From assembly GCA_050942875.1 (NCBI GenBank), contig JBMNOD010000041.1, forward strand, positions 1 through 27,922: a stretch of DNA of 27,922 nucleotides, in the 5' to 3' direction. Position 1 is the first letter of the stretch. Every line of letters starts with the position of its first letter. Under the pieces are notes generated by a model. That model was not told where the DNA came from and did not search any database. It saw only the letters and a program-made list of their open reading frames with translations. Shown here piece by piece: positions 1-7,666 of the stretch. The stretch is from JAAZAI01 sp050942875. GTDB lineage: Bacteria; Verrucomicrobiota; Kiritimatiellia; RFP12; UBA3636. A program made the translations under genes and the position numbers.

Positions 1-9
1 CCATGCGGA

Positions 10-37
10 CAGCAAGTGGTTACCATGCCACCTGCTG
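10..37. other. Imperfect hairpin at the window start
   Basis: Arms CAGCAAGTGG (10-19) and CCACCTGCTG (28-37) are complementary at nine of ten positions around an 8-nt loop and are followed by TTTCAC. It could be the terminator of a gene left of the window or part of a repeat. The rest of 38-127 shows no recognisable gene. Confidence 0.3.
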
Positions 38-127
38 TTTCACATCATACCTCAACGTGCGGCAGTCTTCAAAGCCCCGTATACACGGTTCCTGTCAGAT
101 CGCCACCCACATTACCAACACAAGAAG

Positions 128-510
128 CTGGTCGTAACGGGGTCTGGGGCGTCCCCGGCCTGAACTCCTCCCTGCGCTCTACGCACTCCTCACTAAAAAA
201 GCCTGCTTTTTTTGACAAGATTGCCTTGGTGGATGGAATCCTGCAAATCCTGTCTAAAAAAAACGCGGCGGGGACGCCGCGTCCACTCTGGCGCAGGCGG
301 CTGCGCCGAGTGGGGAATGGCCACAAAAAACTGGTCGTAACGGGGTCTGGGGCGTCCCCGGCCTGAACTACGCTCGATGCTCTTCTCACTCCTCACTAAA
401 AAAGCCTGCTTTTTTTGACAAGATTGCCTTGGTGGATGGAATCCTGTCCAAAAAACGGGGTCTGGGGCGTCCCCGGCCTGAACTACGCTCTACGCTCTTC
501 TCACTCCTCA
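128..510 (+). repeat. Dispersed repeat family A, mixed-module copies
   Basis: A 22-bp G/C-rich core occurs at 139-160, 342-363 and 457-478. Each core is followed by a CT-rich stretch containing CTCCTCACT. Copies at 195-243 and 398-446 then carry an A/T-rich tail centred on AAAAAGCCTGCTTTTT. The tail recurs at 1025-1072 and, inverted, at 4481-4526. A second palindrome, arms ACGCGGCG and CGCCGCGT with a 4-nt loop, lies at 263-282 and again at 1132-1151. Reading frames here encode only low-complexity repeat peptides, and I see no gene. Confidence 0.85.
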
Positions 511-1021
511 CTATGCGAAGGGTGGCGCGGCGTGGGCGGTGGGGGTTTCACCGGAAGGGCGAGAAGGGCTGAGGCGGCTTCGCCGAGCGGGGAATGGCCA
601 CAAGAAGCACAAAAGCTGGTCGTAACGGGGTCTGGGGCGTCCCCGGCCTGAACTCCTCCCTGCGCTCTACGCACTCCTCACTATGCGAAGGGTGGCGCGG
701 CGTGGGCGGTGGGGGTTTCACCGGAAGGGCGAGAAGGGCTGGGGCGGCTGCGCCGAGTGGGGAATGGCCACAAGAAGCACAAAAGCTGGTCGTAACGGGG
801 TCTGGGGCGTCCCCGGCCAGAACTCCTCCCTGCGCTCTACGCACTCCTCACTATGCGAAGGGTGGCGCGGCGTGGGCGGTGGGGGTTTCACCGGAAGGGC
901 GAGAAGGGCTGGGGCGGCTGCGCCGTGTGGGGAATGGCCACAAGAAGCACAAAAAGCTGGTCGTAACGGGGTCTGGGGCGTCCCCGGCCTGAACTCCTCC
1001 CTGCGCTCTACGCACTCCTCA
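511..1021 (+). repeat. Tandem array of three 170-bp family A units
   Basis: The string CTATGCGAAGGGTGGCGC starts at 511, 681 and 851, a period of exactly 170 bp; the third unit is about 171 bp because of one extra A near 955. Each unit holds a GC-rich linker, a CACAAGAAGCACAAAA segment and the 22-bp core (627-648, 797-818, 968-989). Units differ by only a few substitutions, so duplication was recent or copies are homogenised. Open frames across the array are a by-product of high GC and lack of stops. The array ends in the A/T-rich tail at 1025-1072. Confidence 0.9.
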
Positions 1022-1080
1022 CTTAAAAAGCCTGCTTTTTTTGACAAGATTGCCTTGGTGAAAGGAATCCTGTAATCCTG

Positions 1081-1374
1081 TCGGAAAATTTCACGTGCGG
1101 GATGGGCGTGCAAAAGGGCGCAGGCGATGAAACGCGGCGGGGACGCCGCGTCCACTTTGGGCGGGCACGCGGCCACCTCCAGCGAACGGCCCCGCCGGGA
1201 CGGCGAGATCCGGCGTTCCGGCTTTTCGTTCGCTCGACGTGGGCCGCGCCGGTCGTACCCGTTCACGAGTCCTCCGTCTACGTTTTTCGTGTCGTTGCAC
1301 CGCCTCGCGGTGAACGTGAACGATCCATCCTTGGCGACGCGCCTGGCCGATTCCGCGGTTTTGAGATTTCGACA
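1081..1374. repeat. Non-coding repeat stretch with a diverged family B copy
   Basis: This stretch carries the palindrome at 1132-1151 shared with 263-282. From about 1219 to 1309 it holds a diverged version of a sequence found twice at the right end of the window (27592-27698 and 27805-27922). The shared words include CGGCTTTT, CGTTCGC, GTACCCGTTCACGA and TACGTTTTTCGTGT in the same order. No convincing gene is visible. Confidence 0.65.
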
Positions 1375-1404
1375 TTGACAGAAGGGGGCGGAATTTACTA
1401 AGCT
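1375..1404 (+). promoter_or_regulatory. Promoter of tRNA-Gly
   Basis: A perfect -35 TTGACA (1375-1380) and a weaker -10 TAAGCT (1399-1404) are separated by 18 bp. Transcription would start near 1411, about 16 nt before the tRNA. The NifU-like gene 96 nt downstream may share this transcript. Confidence 0.55.
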
Positions 1405-1426
1405 ATGGGGCAAACGAGTGCATCGG

Positions 1427-1500
1427 GCGGGCGTAATTCAATGGCAGAATGGAAGCTTCCCAAGCTTCATACGTGGGTTCGATTCCCATCGCCCGCTCCA
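1427..1500 (+). tRNA. tRNA-Gly (anticodon CCC)
   Basis: A complete cloverleaf can be read by eye. Acceptor GCGGGCG (1427-1433) pairs with CGCCCGC (1490-1496). The D arm has ATTC/GAAT, and the anticodon stem GAAGC/GCTTC encloses the loop TTCCCAA, giving anticodon CCC. The T arm GTGGG-TTCGATT-CCCAT has a standard TTCGA loop. The discriminator is T and CCA is encoded (1498-1500). The length of 74 nt is normal. It would read GGG glycine codons. A T-rich stretch follows directly. Confidence 0.95.
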
Positions 1501-1595
1501 TTTTCTTCCAGCCGTGGCTCTGGCATCGGATGGTTGACGGACGATGCCAAGTCGAGCATGGCCTTTCACACGGCCGCAACACGAGAGATTTCACC

Positions 1596-1817
1596 ATGGA
1601 AGAGCAGATCAAGGATAAAGTCGAGACATTGCGCAAGATGCTTCAGCGCGACGGCGGCGATTGCGAAATCGTCCAGATTCAAGGCAAGACGGTCATGATG
1701 CGCCTGCGTGGCGCTTGCGGCACATGCCCGCACGCGATGGCCACCTTGAAGGGGTACATCGAGGAGTCGCTGCGCAGCGACGTGGATCCGGACATCGTCG
1801 TCGAACGCGTCCAGTAG
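1596..1817 (+). CDS. NifU C-terminal-domain protein (Fe-S scaffold/carrier)
   Basis: A 73-residue protein made up only of the NifU C-terminal (Nfu-type) domain. Proteins of this family hold a [4Fe-4S] cluster on a Cys-x-x-Cys pair and pass it to apo-proteins in the cytoplasm. The motif is visible as GACGTCPHAMATLKGYIE, about residues 39-56, with both cysteines intact and the usual GxCxxC spacing. The ATG at 1596 gives exactly the single domain; an upstream in-frame start at 1449 lies inside the tRNA and is not credible. Only a weak GAGAGA precedes the start. The gene sits 96 nt after tRNA-Gly and 86 nt before nfnA, whose product and partner carry several Fe-S clusters, so a maturation role for them is plausible but inferred. 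Confidence 0.85.
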   Translation: MEEQIKDKVETLRKMLQRDGGDCEIVQIQGKTVMMRLRGACGTCPHAMATLKGYIEESLRSDVDPDIVVERVQ

Positions 1818-1903
1818 CCCGCGGGCCGCCAGGCGCGTTTTAATCGAACACAGGAACATCCGGATCGCCAGCGGCGGTCTGGCTGTTTTTCTTTTCAAGC
1901 GAC

Positions 1904-2779
1904 ATGAATGAAATAGTCGACAAGCAGCATCTCTCGGAAGACGTGTGGCAGATGGAGATCGTCGCGCCCCACATCGCGGAAGAGCGCAAGGCGGGGCAGT
2001 TCATCATTCTGCAAGTGGATGCGGATTTTGGCGAGCGCATTCCGCTGACCATCGCGAAGGCCGATCGGAAGGCGGGCACGATTACGCTCGTGTTCCAGAC
2101 GGTGGGCGCCACGACGCACAAGCTGGCCGATCTTGAGGTCGGCGACTCGGTCGCCGCCGTGCTGGGGCCGCTGGGGAATCCGACCGAGATCAAGCAGGTC
2201 GGGCGCGTGGTCGCCGTCGGCGGCGGCATCGGCGTGGCGCCGCTCCTGCCGATCGTGCAGGCGCACAAGGCGGCCGGGAACCACGTCACGGTCATCATGG
2301 GCGCGCGCACGAAGGATTTGCTGGTTTTCGAGCGCGAGATGCGGGAGGCGGCCGACGAGGTGGTCGTCTGCACGGACGACGGCTCGCATGGCCGCAAGGA
2401 TTTGGTGACGGCGCCGCTCAAGGAGGCGTGCGCCTCCGAGACGCCGCCCGACGAGGTCGTGGCCATCGGGCCGCCGATCATGATGAAGTTCTGCGCCGAG
2501 ACGACGCGCCCCTATGGCGTGCGCACGGTCGTGTCGCTCAACACGATCATGATCGATGGCACGGGGATGTGCGGCGGCTGCCGCGTCACGGTCGGGGGCG
2601 AGACGAAGTTCGTCTGCGTGGACGGCCCGGAGTTTGATGGCCATCAAGTCGATTTCGACAACATGATGAAGCGCATGCGCGCGTACAAGGGCGCCGAGGC
2701 CCGGGCGCACGACCGCTACCACGAGGGCGAGGCCTGTCGGCTCGAGCAGGCCGTGGCCGAAAAGGAAAAGCGCGCGTGA
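1904..2779 (+). CDS. nfnA: NfnA-type ferredoxin-NADP+ oxidoreductase, small FAD/[2Fe-2S] subunit
   Basis: A 291-residue cytoplasmic flavoprotein of the ferredoxin-NADP reductase superfamily (sulfide/dihydroorotate-dehydrogenase-like). An N-terminal FAD barrel carries GERIPLTIA (about residues 45-53). The nucleotide site is VGGGIGVAPLLPI (about 105-117). The C-terminal [2Fe-2S] region reads MIDGTGMCGGCRV, then a third Cys in FVCVDGPEFDG. Three Cys plus a nearby Asp match NfnA, where Asp is an unusual fourth ligand. With NfnB the family catalyses electron-bifurcating transhydrogenation between NADH, NADPH and reduced ferredoxin. The stop overlaps the nfnB start by 4 bp (GTGA), indicating translational coupling. 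No Shine-Dalgarno sequence is visible. A SudB-like role is the main alternative. Confidence 0.88.
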   Translation: MNEIVDKQHLSEDVWQMEIVAPHIAEERKAGQFIILQVDADFGERIPLTIAKADRKAGTITLVFQTVGATTHKLADLEVGDSVAAVLGPLGNPTEIKQVGRVVAVGGGIGVAPLLPIVQAHKAAGNHVTVIMGARTKDLLVFEREMREAADEVVVCTDDGSHGRKDLVTAPLKEACASETPPDEVVAIGPPIMMKFCAETTRPYGVRTVVSLNTIMIDGTGMCGGCRVTVGGETKFVCVDGPEFDGHQVDFDNMMKRMRAYKGAEARAHDRYHEGEACRLEQAVAEKEKRA

Positions 2780-4263
2780 AGACGAAGGAACAGCTCGACG
2801 CCGACGCCACGGCGCTTTTGGAAACGCTGCGCGCGAAAGGCGCGCTGACGGCGAAGGATCGCGCGGCGATCCCGCAGCAGGACATGCCGTCGCAGCCGCC
2901 CGAGGCGCGCGTGCGCAACACGCGCGAAGTGGCGGAAGGCTACACGGAGACGATGGCGCGCGTCGAGGCGATGCGCTGCCTGCAATGCCCCACGAAGCCC
3001 TGCGTGGCGGGGTGTCCCGTGGAGATCGACATCCCGGGCTTCATCCAGGCGATTGCGGAAGGCCGCGATGGCGACGCCATCGCGATCATCAAGCGCACGA
3101 GCCTGCTGCCGAGCGTCTGCGGGCGCGTCTGCCCGCAGGAGACCCAGTGCATGGAGACGTGCACGGTGGGCCGGATTCTCAAAGACAAGCAGAAGAGCGT
3201 GGCCATCGGGCGCCTGGAGCGGCATGTCGCCGACCTGGAGCGCGAGTCGGGCCGGGCGCTGCCGCCGGCGGTGAAGCCCGAGACGGGGCGCAAGGTCGCC
3301 GTCATCGGCGGCGGCCCGGCCTCGATCACCTTTGCCGTGGACGTGCGCCGCGAGGGGCACGAGGTGACGCTTTTCGAGGCGCTGCACAAGCCCGGCGGCG
3401 TGCTGATGTACGGGATTCCCGAGTTCCGCCTGCCGAAGGCGATCGTCGAGGCCGAGATCGACAATCTCCGCAAGATGGGCGTCGAGATCCGGACGAATTT
3501 CGTGATCGGCCGCTCGCGTCCGCTCAAGAAGCTGCTGGAAGAGGATGGCTACGACGCCGTCTTCATCGGCACGGGCGCCGGCCTGCCGAAGTTCATGGAC
3601 ATCCCCGGCGAGAATTTCGTCGGCGTTTTCTCGGCCAACGAGTATCTGACCCGGGCGAACCTGATGAAGGCGCATGACACGGAGCGCGCCGACACGCCGA
3701 TCTCGCGCGGGAAGCGCGTGGCGGTGCTCGGCGGCGGCAACGTGGCGATGGACGCCGCGCGCACGGCGCGGCGGCTGGGCGCCGAGAAGGTCTTTTTGGT
3801 CTACCGTCGCACCGAGGCTGAAATGCCGGCGCGTGTCGAGGAAGTCCGCCACGCCAAGGAAGAGGGCGTGGAATTCAGGCTGCTCCAGAATGCCGTGCGG
3901 ATCCTGGGCGACGACCAGGATCGCGTGAACGGCATGGAGTGCATCCGCTACGAACTGGGCGAACCGGACGCGAGCGGTCGCCGCCGCCCCGTCCCGATTC
4001 CCGGCAGCGAGTTTACGCTGGAGGTGGACAGCGTCATCGTTGCCATCGGCAACGAATCGAACCCGCTGATCGCGGCGACGACGCCCGAGATCGCGGTGGA
4101 TCGGCGGGGGCGCATCCAGGTGGATGCGGACAACCAGACCTCGATGCCCGGCGTCTTCGCCGGCGGGGACATCGTTCTTGGTGCAGCCACGGTGATTCTG
4201 GCCATGGGCGAAGGCCGCCGCGCGGCCGCCGCCGTCAATCGGCTTCTTTCTGAAAAGCGCTGA
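2776..4263 (+). CDS. nfnB: NfnB-type NADPH-dependent flavoprotein / GltD-like large subunit
   Basis: A 495-residue protein of the GltD/NfnB family. The N-terminal Fe-S domain has CLQCPTKPCVAGCPV (about residues 68-82) and CGRVCPQETQC (about 115-125), the cysteine sets for two [4Fe-4S] clusters. An FAD-binding Rossmann motif, VAVIGGGPAS (about 174-183), ends in Ser where Gly is commonest. The NADPH motif is VAVLGGGNVAMDAA (about 315-328). The C-terminal GVFAGGD closes the FAD fold. The start is GTG at 2776, inside the nfnA stop, so the subunits are co-translated. No glutamate synthase large subunit is adjacent, and pairing with nfnA argues for transhydrogenase over GOGAT. It would balance NADH, NADPH and ferredoxin in an anaerobe. 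Confidence 0.88.
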   Translation: MKTKEQLDADATALLETLRAKGALTAKDRAAIPQQDMPSQPPEARVRNTREVAEGYTETMARVEAMRCLQCPTKPCVAGCPVEIDIPGFIQAIAEGRDGDAIAIIKRTSLLPSVCGRVCPQETQCMETCTVGRILKDKQKSVAIGRLERHVADLERESGRALPPAVKPETGRKVAVIGGGPASITFAVDVRREGHEVTLFEALHKPGGVLMYGIPEFRLPKAIVEAEIDNLRKMGVEIRTNFVIGRSRPLKKLLEEDGYDAVFIGTGAGLPKFMDIPGENFVGVFSANEYLTRANLMKAHDTERADTPISRGKRVAVLGGGNVAMDAARTARRLGAEKVFLVYRRTEAEMPARVEEVRHAKEEGVEFRLLQNAVRILGDDQDRVNGMECIRYELGEPDASGRRRPVPIPGSEFTLEVDSVIVAIGNESNPLIAATTPEIAVDRRGRIQVDADNQTSMPGVFAGGDIVLGAATVILAMGEGRRAAAAVNRLLSEKR

Positions 4264-4399
4264 AGGCAGGATTGGATGCGATTCGCAGAATGGCTCTCTC
4301 GACCGACGGAGTCCTTTTGAAGGTCGAGGATCAAGCCGCCCCCTGAACCCTGGCTCCTGGTGCCCGTGTGTTTAGATCAAAAACCTCCATCTGCGCCGC

Positions 4400-4527
4400 A
4401 CCACCCTTCGCATAGTGAGGAGTGCGTAGAGCGTAGAGCGTAGTTCAGGCCGGGGACGCCCCAGACCCCGTTTTTTGGACAGGATTCCAACTACCCAGGC
4501 AATCGTGTCAAAAAAGCAGGCTTTTTA
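4400..4527 (-). repeat. Family A repeat, inverted copy
   Basis: This is the reverse complement of the left-end elements. It has CCACCCTTCGCATAGTGAGG at 4401-4420, the CT-rich segment with an internal duplicated GTAGAGC, the 22-bp core at 4448-4469, and the A/T-rich tail with AAAAAGCAGGCTTTTT ending near 4526. The module order is core, CT-rich stretch on one side and tail on the other, unlike the copies at 128-510, so modules have been shuffled. The preceding 4264-4399 shows no gene. Confidence 0.8.
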
Positions 4528-4584
4528 GAGCGACTTGAGAAATAGTATAGCCGCACGATTTGAACTAGGATTCGGCGTTTGGAG

Positions 4585-4860
4585 ATGGAGGATAGAATGT
4601 GGATACGGATTTTCTTAAACCGCTCTAGGGGGGGGCGACTTGTCGTGACGTCGGTCGATTTTGAATGCGACATTCAAGACCTCTACGACTTCAACTACGA
4701 GGACGGGGCGAAGTCCGCCGCCGCCGCCGCGTTGCAGCTCGGCTTTGGAAGGGGGCGGGAGCCTCGGCCGATCGTAAAAGCCGCGGCAGGATTTTTCCGG
4801 CACACCATCCACATCCGGAAAACGCATGCCGCCCCTTTCACGTACAATTCCCTCGTCGCA
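4585..4860 (+). pseudogene. Possible C-terminal remnant of an unidentified protein
   Basis: This stretch between two family A elements reads as protein-like rather than repeat-like. The frame includes VVTSVDFECDIQDLYDFNYE, an Ala-rich ALQLGFGRG segment and FFRHTIHIRKT. No start with a ribosome site is seen: ATG at 4585 and TTG at 4579 are the first candidates. The frame runs into the repeat at 4861, which supplies its distal codons. It could be the 3' end of a degraded gene for a secreted protein, cut off by repeat insertion. I do not recognise the family, and it may be chance coding. Confidence 0.25.
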
Positions 4861-4966
4861 CTGGGGACAGACCCCCAAAAAAAAGGTCGAACGGGGTCTG
4901 GGGGCGTCCCCGGCCAACACGCCTCACTTCTCACGCCGCTCTACGCACTCGTCGGCCAGACGACTG
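4861..4966 (+). repeat. Family A core with a GGGGACAG palindrome, overlapping a gene end
   Basis: CTGGGGACAGACCCCC (4861-4876) is followed by eight A and a family A core with one extra G (4893-4915), then by the CT-rich segment containing CGCTCTACGCACTC. CAGACCCC and GGGGTCTG form an 8-bp inverted repeat. Similar GGGGACAG words occur at about 10484, 10500 and 27453. The CT-rich end lies inside the reading frame of the CBM9-like gene on the other strand and provides its last codons. Confidence 0.7.
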
Positions 4967-5649
4967 ACCGACCATGTAAACATGAGTCTCGCGTACTCGT
5001 CGCGCAGATGATAGTTGGTTTTCGAGAGTGACGGCATCGCGGAGAGTTCAAGCTTCGGCAGGTGGACCGAGTAGTTGTAGCGTCCAACGAGCACACGCCA
5101 GGCCGAGCCAGGCCCCCAGGCCTCGCCGCGCTCGGTCAGCGCACTTACCGGCACGGCCATTTCCGCCGTCCAGCCCTGATCGCGGTCGCTCCAGTCATTC
5201 AACGTCCCTTGCACCTGTGCGGCCACAAAAAGGTGAAGATGGTTCTTGAAGCAACTCGGCAAGATGCGCGCGGGACTGGGGAAGAAAAACGACGACTGCC
5301 TGCCATGAGGCGTCACATACAGCTCCCAGTACCAGGAATGGTTCTCCGGCCAAAGGAAGAGTTCGGCAAGATCGCCCAGATTGTAGTGATGCTCGCCATC
5401 CGCCTTGCCTTCCGCCACGACATCGGAGTCGTCGAACGACACGGCCAGATAGAAATATCGCTCGTTCCAGGCAAACTGGACGCGACCCGCCTCCTGCAAA
5501 ACCTCCCCCGCTTCCCAGCGATCAGCCGGCAGCGACAAAGGATAGGCGGGCGCACGCTTCCAAACCGGCTTGTCAAGCCGACCATCGACAATCAGATCAT
5601 CCGGTGCATAGACCGCCTGGACTTCAGGCAATTGATCCGTGCCGTTCAT
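4924..5649 (-). CDS. Carbohydrate-binding family 9-like protein
   Basis: A 241-residue protein resembling CBM9-like domains. These beta-sandwich modules begin with a VDGxLDxPxW motif, seen here as IVDGRLDKPVWKRAP (about residues 21-35). It also has FAWNERYFYLAVSFDDSDV, an ELFLWPE strand and GTLNDWSDRDQGWTAEMAVP. CBM9 modules bind glycans, but standalone family-9-like proteins are often of unknown function. No signal peptide is visible, unlike the related lipoprotein at 20035. ATG at 5649 is preferred over GTG at 5667 because GGAGG lies 10 nt before it. The gene starts 40 nt after the dnaA stop and may be co-transcribed with it. The last ten residues (ADECVERREK) and the stop come from a family A repeat, so the native C-terminus may be altered. 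Confidence 0.75.
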   Translation of the reverse strand: MNGTDQLPEVQAVYAPDDLIVDGRLDKPVWKRAPAYPLSLPADRWEAGEVLQEAGRVQFAWNERYFYLAVSFDDSDVVAEGKADGEHHYNLGDLAELFLWPENHSWYWELYVTPHGRQSSFFFPSPARILPSCFKNHLHLFVAAQVQGTLNDWSDRDQGWTAEMAVPVSALTERGEAWGPGSAWRVLVGRYNYSVHLPKLELSAMPSLSKTNYHLRDEYARLMFTWSVSRLADECVERREK

Positions 5650-5689
5650 TCCTTTCCCGCCTCCCACTTCTCGCCTCTCACCTCAGAAC

Positions 5690-7105
5690 TCACCCGGCGG
5701 AGGTGAGAAGCAGCGACGACGGATCGCGGCCGAGTTTTTCGACAATGAGCTCGACGCGGCGCTTGAGATCGGGATCCGTCTCCATGCGCCCGGGGATCGT
5801 CTTGCAGGCATGTAAAATCGTGGCATGCGTTTTCTCAAACGCCGCCGCAATCTCAAGGAGCGAGCCATTGGTCAGCGTGCGGCAGAGGAACATGGCGATC
5901 TGGCGCGGCAACGCAACGCTCTGCGGACGCTCCTTGCTCGTCATGTCAGAGAGGCGCAGATCGTAATCGTCCGCGACGACGCGCTGGATGTCAAGGCACG
6001 TCAGCTCGGGACGTTTCTCGAAATCGATCATGTCCTTGAGCAAGTCGCGCAGCACATCGATCGTCAGATCCTTGCGCGCAAGCGAGGCGAAGCAGACCGC
6101 ACGGGTGATCGCGCCCTCAAGCTGTCGCACGTTCGAGGTGATGCTCTCCGCGATGAAGGTCAGCAGCGGGTCGGCCAACTGGATCGTGGCGTTGCGCTGC
6201 TTGTAGCGCAGGATCGCCAGGCGCGTCTCGAAGCCCGGCCGCTCGATCGACGTGATCAGCCCCTGCTGGAAACGCGACACAAGCCGCGATTCCAGCCCCT
6301 GAATCTTGTTGAGCGGGCGATCGCTCGTCATGATGATCTGCTTGCGTGCGTTCTGCAACGTGTTGAACGTGTGGAAGAACTCCTCCTGCATCGTGTCCTT
6401 GTCAGCGAGGAAATGGATGTCGTCGATGAGCAGCACGTCCACATTGCGGTATCGATTGCGGAAATCCACCATGGAATTGTTGCGAATCGAATCAATGAAG
6501 TCGTTGAGAAGCCCTTCCGACGTAATGTAGCAAACGACGGAAGACGGATTTTGCGAAAGCACGCCATGCGCCACGGCCTGCATGAGGTGCGTCTTTCCCA
6601 GCCCCGTGTCGCCATAGATGAACAATGGGTTGTACGCGTTGCCAGGGTTGGCGGCCACCGCCGCCGACGCCGCCTGCGAAAAGCTGTTCGAGGGGCCGAT
6701 GACAAAATCCGCAAACGTGTAGTTGGGGTTGAGCGCCTCGCCAAAACGCGGAACGCGGGGGGAAGCTGCGCTCGACCGCTTGCGGGCCACCGCAGGCCCG
6801 GACGCTGGCTCCGACGCCTCTGCTTCCTCTGCCACCGCCACCGCAGGCGTGCGGCTGGAGTCCACCACGATCTCAATTTCAGATACTTGATTCGCGGAAT
6901 CGATCCGCACGGCGTCGAGGATGTAGGGCAAATAATTATTCTCCACCCACATCTTCAGCATCTCGTTGTCCACCGCCACCGTGAGAACCCCATCGCAAAG
7001 CGACACCGACGAAATCACCGCAATCCAACGAGAATACACGTCGATGTCGAGCGATGTTTTCAACCGCGCCAATGCGACCGACCAAATCTGTTCATGTAAT
7101 TCCAC
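5690..7105 (-). CDS. dnaA: Chromosomal replication initiator protein DnaA
   Basis: A 471-residue DnaA with all four domains. Domain I (about residues 1-75) is followed by an Ala/Glu-rich linker. The AAA+ domain has Walker A YGDTGLGKTHL (about 160-170) and Walker B DVLLIDDIHFL (about 220-230). Domain IV has LLEIAAAFEKTHATILHACK (about 415-434), the DnaA-box-binding helix-turn-helix signature. The protein binds ATP, melts the origin and loads helicase. Two starts compete: GTG at 7105 with GGAG 6 nt upstream (chosen), and TTG at 7117 with GGAGGG 9 nt upstream. They differ by four residues. No dnaN is adjacent, whereas dnaA-dnaN linkage is common in other phyla. Confidence 0.96.
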   Translation of the reverse strand: MELHEQIWSVALARLKTSLDIDVYSRWIAVISSVSLCDGVLTVAVDNEMLKMWVENNYLPYILDAVRIDSANQVSEIEIVVDSSRTPAVAVAEEAEASEPASGPAVARKRSSAASPRVPRFGEALNPNYTFADFVIGPSNSFSQAASAAVAANPGNAYNPLFIYGDTGLGKTHLMQAVAHGVLSQNPSSVVCYITSEGLLNDFIDSIRNNSMVDFRNRYRNVDVLLIDDIHFLADKDTMQEEFFHTFNTLQNARKQIIMTSDRPLNKIQGLESRLVSRFQQGLITSIERPGFETRLAILRYKQRNATIQLADPLLTFIAESITSNVRQLEGAITRAVCFASLARKDLTIDVLRDLLKDMIDFEKRPELTCLDIQRVVADDYDLRLSDMTSKERPQSVALPRQIAMFLCRTLTNGSLLEIAAAFEKTHATILHACKTIPGRMETDPDLKRRVELIVEKLGRDPSSLLLTSAG

Positions 7106-7117
7106 CGATCTCTCCAA

Positions 7118-7666
7118 AATTCATTTCCCTCCATCAAAGCCGAAGGGACAAACACGGAAAAGGACTTCATTTGCCTCGTGGCATACTAAGAACTTGAAAA
7201 AGACCCGGAAGCAAAGTCCACGCCGTCGAAACACCTAGGATGTTCACATAAGAAGCCCTTTCGGGCAAGGGAAAAGAATCTTCCGATTATCAACAGGTTG
7301 TCAACACCCCGAAGTCTGCCGTTTTAATTCCCCTGAAAGCCTTTGCTAAGGCGTTGCCTTCCAAAGCCCAGCTACCATCTCATCCAAACAAAAGTTTAAG
7401 TTTCACAGGCTTGAACGAGCAGACGCCCAAGCGGTGAAAAGGGAAAGCCGAAATGAAAAATCATTTTTTCAAATCGTTGAATTACAACAACTTAGGAATA
7501 CAGTCAGAAAACCTCGACCACAAAAAAAACGTGTTGCAGCCGTTGAAATCCTACCGTGCCTCCAGCATTTGCGAACGAATGAAAAACACGTCAAACCAAG
7601 CGCTTGCACCGAGTCGCCATCAGATTTCTATTGCCTTTCGTCGCGCATTCGCAAATACTCTTGTGC
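7118..7666. other. AT-richer gap beside dnaA, candidate oriC
   Basis: This is the longest gene-free stretch outside the repeats and is visibly richer in A/T than its surroundings, especially 7430-7540. Two DnaA-box-like 9-mers, TTATCAACA (7287-7295) and TTGTCAACA (7298-7306), lie in direct orientation 11 bp apart. They have one and two mismatches to TTATCCACA. A GCCC-TTTC-GGGC mini-hairpin lies at about 7255-7266. Short open frames (for example 7453-7716) have no family resemblance. Position next to dnaA and AT richness suggest an origin, but only two imperfect boxes is few for one. Confidence 0.4.
7631..7659 (+). promoter_or_regulatory. Candidate promoter of the M24 peptidase gene
   Basis: TTGCCT (7631-7636) and AATACT (7654-7659) are 17 bp apart and each match consensus at four of six positions. 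The ATG at 7667 is 8 nt after the -10, so the mRNA would be leaderless or nearly so, which fits the lack of a ribosome site. Confidence 0.4.

Noticed and set aside
511..1021. CRISPR array
   Set aside because: The repeat unit is 170 bp and nearly identical throughout; there are no short repeats with unique spacers and no cas genes.
16..1413. Several open frames of 67-231 codons across the left repeats
   Set aside because: They repeat the same peptide from each repeat unit on both strands and have no ribosome sites or family resemblance.
1403..1636. Minus-strand open frame containing GIEPTYEAWEASILPLNYAR
   Set aside because: This is the antisense translation of tRNA-Gly, a well-known spurious protein.
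4598..4606. TGTGGATAC, one mismatch from an inverted DnaA box
   Set aside because: Single isolated site inside the possible gene remnant, with no cluster around it.
4695..4934. Minus-strand open frame with Cys pairs (VCPQCDEG in a neighbouring frame)
   Set aside because: The frames begin in repeat sequence and the Cys motif is isolated; the plus-strand reading is more protein-like.
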